A stretch of 57,328 nucleotides of DNA. Source: Aestuariimicrobium ganziense. Its GTDB lineage: Bacteria > Actinomycetota > Actinomycetes > Propionibacteriales > Propionibacteriaceae. The position numbers were made by a program, and so were the translations under genes. Shown piece by piece: positions 52,306-57,328 of this stretch (position 1 is the stretch's first letter; the number at the start of each line of letters is the position of its first letter). The DNA lies in NCBI RefSeq assembly GCF_015352975.1, contig NZ_JACYIZ010000007.1:1-57328 (forward strand), read 5' to 3'. Under the pieces are notes generated by a model. That model saw only the letters and a program-made list of their open reading frames with translations, searched no databases and was not told where the DNA came from.

Positions 52306-52831
52306 GAGTGTTTTCGCCACCGTCGTGGACGGGTTCTGGGCCGCCAGGTCTGCCGAGTTCGGCCAGCACGAGGCCCCCGGCGCCGACTGCATCTTCCACT
52401 ACGACCTGGCCACCGGCGCCCAGGTGCGCGCCCAGGCTGACCCCAGCGAGGTGCGGGCCCTCACCGAGGACGACCGTGCGGCGTTCGACGAGTTCCAGTC
52501 CAGGGCCAGTGCGGACGACCTCGACGCTGCCTTCGTCGAACTCGACCACTGGGCGGTGGTCGGCGCCTTCCACGACGGCCAGTTGGTGGCCGCCGCCAGC
52601 GCCTACCCGTGGCGTGACAGCCCACTGGCCGACATCGGCGTGCTGGTGCTGCCCGACCACCGTGGGCACGGCCATGCCAGGACTGTCGTCCACGCGCTGT
52701 CGCGCGAGATCTGGCGACGCGACCACGAGCCGCTCTATCGCTGCCAGGTTGACCACGTCGCCTCGCGCGGGGTGGCGCGCTCGTCCGGGCTGACGCTGCT
52801 GGGCTACTGGACGCCGCCGTCGGAGGACTGA
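52304..52831 (+). CDS. GNAT-family N-acetyltransferase
   Basis: 175 residues. The acetyl-CoA fold is visible from about residue 85: AVVGAFHDGQLVAAASAYPW, ADIGVLVLPDHRGHGHARTVVHAL with the pyrophosphate-binding R/Q-x-x-G-x-G/A loop as HRGHGHA, and a final strand RSSGLTLLGYW. ATG 52304 is chosen; GTG 52286 would extend it through the third DnaA-like box. The last 28 bases overlap, tail to tail, the kinase gene at 52804. Substrate unknown. Confidence 0.87.
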   Translation: MSVFATVVDGFWAARSAEFGQHEAPGADCIFHYDLATGAQVRAQADPSEVRALTEDDRAAFDEFQSRASADDLDAAFVELDHWAVVGAFHDGQLVAAASAYPWRDSPLADIGVLVLPDHRGHGHARTVVHALSREIWRRDHEPLYRCQVDHVASRGVARSSGLTLLGYWTPPSED

Positions 52832-53340
52832 GCGACCACGGATTCGGCTGCCCGCCGCACACGCTCGGCCACGTCGGCGACGTCCACCTCTCCCGAGGTG
52901 TCCACCTCGACCAGCGGCCCCACCCCCAACGGCTCGACCGGACGAGCCCACAACTCGTCCTCATCGCGTTGCAGGTCGAGGTGGCCGGATGCTCGTCCCA
53001 CCGCCCTGCGCCGATAGCGCTCGCGGACGACCTCCAACAGGACGACCGTGCGCACCTCGACGACCGGCCCTGGCAACTGTTCCACCAGTGCACGGCTGTA
53101 CTCGAACCAGGTGGAGTCGATCACCGCGCCGGGGCAACGACGGGCGATCGACAGCACGACGTGCACCGCGGCTCGTCCCCAGCGCTGAGACTCCTCGACC
53201 GAGCCGGGCTCGCCGAGCGCGGCGAACAACGCCTCCTTGACCTCGTCCTTGGCCAAGTACGCCAGCGTCAGTTCGGCCGCGAGTGCACGCCCGAGCGTGC
53301 TCTTGCCCGAGCCCGGCCAGCCGCCCACCAGCACGTACAT
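52804..53340 (-). CDS. P-loop small-molecule kinase-like protein (AAA_33)
   Basis: 178 residues. The Walker A GGWPGSGKST lies at the N-terminus, followed by LAKDEVKEALF (a substrate or Mg-binding Asp), the strand GAVIDSTWFEYSRALVEQL and a lid RERYRRRAVGRASGHLD, then VEVDTSGEVDVADV. The pattern resembles AAA_33 kinases such as chloramphenicol or gluconate kinase-like proteins. No operon partner; the start is divergent from the RNA ligase gene with 41 bp between. Confidence 0.87.
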   Translation of the reverse strand: MYVLVGGWPGSGKSTLGRALAAELTLAYLAKDEVKEALFAALGEPGSVEESQRWGRAAVHVVLSIARRCPGAVIDSTWFEYSRALVEQLPGPVVEVRTVVLLEVVRERYRRRAVGRASGHLDLQRDEDELWARPVEPLGVGPLVEVDTSGEVDVADVAERVRRAAESVVAQSSDGGVQ

Positions 53341-53381
53341 GGCTCCAGTAGAGCACGGTGCCTGGACTAGCCTTCGTCACC

Positions 53382-53978
53382 ATGGAGACCGAACGGATGT
53401 TCGCCGCGGTCATGCTGCCCGACCGGGTGCGCGACCACCTCGAGGTACTGGTCGAACCTCGCCGCGACCAGGCCTGGCGCTGGTCACCACCCGAGCACTG
53501 GCACATCACGCTGGCTTTCTACGCCGCCGTCGAACCGTGGCGACTCGACGAACTCACCCCCAAGCTCGCCCACGCCGCCGAGCGCTCAGAACCGTTCCGG
53601 CTCGCCCTGAACGGAGTCGGCTGCTTCCCCGACGTCAGCCGCGCGAAGGTGCTGTACGCAGCGGTCGACGACCCCACCGCCACCCTGCCCGCGCTCGCCG
53701 AACGGGCCCGCAACGCTGCCACCACCACCGGCATCGAGGTGACCCGCGAACGCTACGTGGCGCACGTCACCCTGGCCCGCGCCAACCGAGCGATCGAGGC
53801 CTCCCGCTGGATGCGGGCGCTGACCGAACTGTTCACCCCGTCGTGGCAGGTGGACGAGATCGCGCTCGTCCAGTCACACCTGGGCCAGGGGCCGCGTGGC
53901 AGACCTCGCTACGAGGTGCGCGAACGCTTCCCGCTCGGGAAGCCGGCCCTCAGAGCCCGAGCAGGTCGCGGCGACTGA
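53382..53978 (+). CDS. thpR: 2'-5' RNA ligase / RNA 2',3'-cyclic phosphodiesterase (ThpR-like)
   Basis: 198 residues. The two HxT/S motifs of the 2H phosphoesterase fold are clear: HWHITLAFYAA (near 40) and YVAHVTLARAN (near 130). Spacing and N-terminal strand (RMFAAVMLPD) fit the LigT/ThpR group. ATG 53382 is used; GTG 53358 would add eight residues. A TAGCCT box ends 8 nt upstream. The last 29 bases overlap the 3' end of the oxidoreductase gene on the other strand. Ligase or cyclic phosphodiesterase activity cannot be separated by sequence. Confidence 0.88.
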   Translation: METERMFAAVMLPDRVRDHLEVLVEPRRDQAWRWSPPEHWHITLAFYAAVEPWRLDELTPKLAHAAERSEPFRLALNGVGCFPDVSRAKVLYAAVDDPTATLPALAERARNAATTTGIEVTRERYVAHVTLARANRAIEASRWMRALTELFTPSWQVDEIALVQSHLGQGPRGRPRYEVRERFPLGKPALRARAGRGD

Positions 53979-55014
53979 CCGCGCGCTCGTCACCGGGCAG
54001 CACCGCCCCTACCTGGTCGCGCAGCTCGTCCAGGGTCTGCATGACAGCGATCGACTCCGCGTGCGGCATCACCGCCGACTCGGTGGCCCCGGCGGCCACC
54101 AGGGCGGCGAAGTGGGCAGCTTGGAACGACAACCCGGCCTCGGCCTGCCAGCCCCGTAGGTCGGTGACCACTCGATCGCCGCCCCTGGGCACCACGACCA
54201 CCGGGCCGTTGTTGAAGAAGTGGTCGAGCTCGACCCGGGCCTGGTCTCCGACGATGGCGGCTCGCACCGGGGTGGCTGCCGCCAGGGTGGTGTGGACGAT
54301 GGCCTGGGCGGGCGTCGAGGCGTAGTCGTCGAAGATCCCGGTGACCTGCCGGTCGACGCCGGCCTCGGTGAGGCTGCCCCGGGCCGTGATCCGGCCGGGG
54401 GTGCCGAGCACGAAGTGGGTGAAGCTGACCGGGTAGACCCCCAGGTCGAGCAGCGCCCCACCGGCCCGCTGCGGGTCGTGCAGCCGGTGGGAGGTGTCGC
54501 CGAACCACTGGCCGTGGTCGGCGGTGACAACCTCGATCTCACCCAACGCCCCGTCGTCCAGCAGTTGGCGGACGATGTCGTGGCGCGGGGTGAACCTGGT
54601 CCACATCGCCTCCATGCAGGCCACACCCGCCTGCTGGGCGGCCTCGACGATCTCGCGGGCCTGCCACGCGGTCTGGGTGAAGGCCTTCTCGACCAGCACC
54701 GGCTTGCCGGCGACGATCGCGGCGAGCGCGTGCGGATGGTGGTCGTTGTGCGGGGTCGCCACGTAGACGATGTCGATGTCGTCGGCGGCGAGCAGTTCCT
54801 CCAGCGACCCGGCGACGCGCTCGAAGCCCCACTGCTGCGCGAACTGCTCGGCACCCTCGCGTCCCCGCGAGAAGCAGGCCACCAGCCGCTGGTCGGTGCG
54901 GGCGCGCAGGTCGCTGACCAGCATGGTCGCGGCGTATCCGGTGCCGACGAAGCCCCAGCGCAGGGCAGGGGCGGTGCGCGGGTCGGCCACCCGGCTGGTG
55001 GGAAGAGCAGTCAT
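53950..55014 (-). CDS. Gfo/Idh/MocA-family oxidoreductase
   Basis: 354 residues. The NAD(P)-binding Rossmann domain has WGFVGTGYAATMLVSDL, IVYVATPHNDHHPHAL and the family signature GKPVLVEKAFTQT with the catalytic EK. The C-terminal domain carries GGALLDLGVYPVSFTHF (the GGG/ALxDxGxY motif). The pattern is close to trans-1,2-dihydrobenzene-1,2-diol dehydrogenase-like members. ATG 55014 gives the normal N-terminus. The remnant at 23818 is from a different family member. Confidence 0.9.
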   Translation of the reverse strand: MTALPTSRVADPRTAPALRWGFVGTGYAATMLVSDLRARTDQRLVACFSRGREGAEQFAQQWGFERVAGSLEELLAADDIDIVYVATPHNDHHPHALAAIVAGKPVLVEKAFTQTAWQAREIVEAAQQAGVACMEAMWTRFTPRHDIVRQLLDDGALGEIEVVTADHGQWFGDTSHRLHDPQRAGGALLDLGVYPVSFTHFVLGTPGRITARGSLTEAGVDRQVTGIFDDYASTPAQAIVHTTLAAATPVRAAIVGDQARVELDHFFNNGPVVVVPRGGDRVVTDLRGWQAEAGLSFQAAHFAALVAAGATESAVMPHAESIAVMQTLDELRDQVGAVLPGDERAVSRRDLLGL

Positions 55015-55102
55015 GGGCCCAGTCAACACGCTGCAGCCCACCTCCAGCGCCCGAAACGAGTTGCCAGCGGTCACGACCTGCCCCAGACTCGGCGAGGTGA
55101 CC

Positions 55103-55733
55103 ATGCACGAGGGACAACTCCACGTCGACGAGGCGGCCGTGCACGCCCTGGTCAGCCACCAGTTTCCGCAGTGGAAGGGCCTGCCGATCACACCCGTGCC
55201 CAGTGACGGCACGGTGAACGCGTTGTTCCGGATCGGGGACGACCTGGTCGCCAGATTCCCGCTGCATGGGGACGACCCGGCGCAGGTGCTGGCCTTCCTC
55301 GAACGCGAGGCGGCTGCCTCGTCCGAACTGGCTGATGCAGTGACGGTGCCCGGGCCGCGTCCGGTGGCACTCGGTGAGCCGGGCGATGGTTACCCGCTGC
55401 CCTGGGCGGTGCAGACCTGGCTGCCCGGAGCCGTGGCCACGGCGGTCGACGTCGCCGGTTCGGTCGACTTCGCCCGTGATGTCGCGTGGCTGGTGCTGCA
55501 GATGCGCGAGGCACCGACCCGAGGACGAGTCTTCGCAGGCCGCGGCCGAGGCGACCCCACGACCAGCTGGTCATTCACCACCGACACGATCCACCCGACC
55601 GGTACCGCGGCCGGTGGCCCAGGCCTCTGGCGGCGTCTGCGTCCGTCGTCCGAGCCGTTCGTGGTCGACGACCCGGGCCATCGGGATCGAACTGGACGCC
55701 GCGAGGGCTGGTCGTCACGCCTAGGGTGGAACG
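55103..55733 (+). pseudogene. aminoglycoside phosphotransferase-family remnant, C-lobe lost
   Basis: ATG 55103 (after GGCGAGGTG) opens a normal N-lobe: HALVSHQFPQWKGLPITPV, GTVNALFRIGDDLVARFPL, LGEPGDGYPLPWAVQTWLPG, then TRGRVFAGRGRGD near residue 150. The text then ceases to resemble the family and no HGD catalytic loop is present. The frame stays open to 56083 inside fumC but the extra sequence looks like read-through of other DNA. A deletion that joined the fumC promoter region to this gene is likely. Confidence 0.7.
55722..55727 (+). promoter_or_regulatory. -10 TAGGGT, leaderless fumarase mRNA
   Basis: TAGGGT ends 6 nt before ATG 55734 (gap GGAACG). It lies in the 3' region of the phosphotransferase remnant. 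Confidence 0.6.
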
Positions 55734-57182
<1,449 letters not shown>

Positions 57183-57185
<3 letters not shown>

Positions 57186-57270
57186 CTCCCCCCTTGCCTG
57201 ACTCCCCCCTTGCCTGACTCCCCCCTTGCCTGACTCCCCCCTTGCCTGACCCCCCACTGCCTGACTCCCC
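57183..57270 (+). repeat. 16-bp tandem repeat beginning at the fumC stop codon
   Basis: Four identical units TGACTCCCCCCTTGCC start at 57183, 57199, 57215 and 57231, followed by a degenerate unit TGACCCCCCACTGCC and a partial TGACTCCCC. The first TGA is the fumC stop. Confidence 0.88.
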
Positions 57271-57288
57271 GACCGGCACAATGGCGGC

Positions 57289-57328
57289 GTGGAGGAGTAC
57301 CAGTTCACCGGCGTGATCTATCGCTGGC
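57289..57328 (+). CDS. DUF1905-like protein, first 13 codons only
   Basis: GTG 57289 opens VEEYQFTGVIYRW, which resembles the start of DUF1905 proteins (EFTGxIxxW). CACAAT ends 6 nt before the GTG, a weak match to the leaderless pattern of this window. The rest lies beyond the right edge, so the call is tentative. Confidence 0.45.
   Translation, partial: MEEYQFTGVIYRW

Overview
The window is a high-GC (roughly 70 percent by eye), gene-dense segment from an actinobacterial chromosome. The gene complement suggests Propionibacteriaceae or a related Propionibacteriales lineage: a fused rhamnulose-phosphate aldolase/dehydrogenase, an EspC/YbaB-type secretion cassette, DUF2254 and YibE/F membrane proteins, and an MprAB-like two-component system. 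That taxonomic placement is inference. Many genes look leaderless, with a TANNNT box 6-7 nt before the start codon and no Shine-Dalgarno. No tRNA, rRNA, CRISPR array, complete insertion sequence or phage gene was seen.

Layout. 1-3.5 kb: E2 (cut by the left edge), E1-beta and E1-alpha of a 2-oxo acid dehydrogenase behind a tandem palindromic operator. 3.7-6.7 kb: a secreted CAP/FG-GAP protein, a LuxR-type response regulator and a PH-domain protein. 6.7-11.4 kb: rhamnose catabolism (isomerase, bifunctional aldolase/dehydrogenase, kinase) read leftward behind a LacI-type operator; no transporter or regulator is present. 11.5-13.9 kb: porphyrinogen oxidase, HAD hydrolase and Dabb-domain protein. 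14.1-18.2 kb: a three-gene YbaB-like/EspC-like/WxG-lipase operon facing a NTF2-DUF4241 gene, the best candidate here for an undescribed secretion or effector-immunity unit. 18.4-22.4 kb: a heterodimeric ABC exporter whose operator fills the promoter spacer, divergent from a MalY-type C-S lyase.

23.7-27.6 kb is a decaying zone: two gene remnants, intact argF and a low-molecular-weight phosphatase, a near-perfect 74-bp tandem repeat, a peptidase S51-like gene and a ribokinase with an internal deletion. 27.7-36.9 kb: two-component system, a beta-propeller/polytopic membrane pair, an AlkA-type glycosylase, a YibE/F protein and PPK2. 37-45.4 kb: a truncated metalloprotease remnant, phosphotransferases, an ECF sigma/membrane partner pair, DUF2254, a flavin-split-barrel protein, a Nei-type glycosylase lacking the usual Pro2, a Tat lipoprotein and a conserved unknown. 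45.5-51.4 kb: a MacB/LolD-type ATPase (with an in-frame amber codon) and two large FtsX-like permeases. 51.6-57.3 kb: membrane protein, GNAT, P-loop kinase, 2'-5' RNA ligase family protein, Gfo/Idh/MocA oxidoreductase, a truncated phosphotransferase, fumarase C and the first codons of a DUF1905-like gene.

Intergenic regions, mostly between convergent genes, carry several distinct palindromic elements. These are the main structure not explained by the genes.
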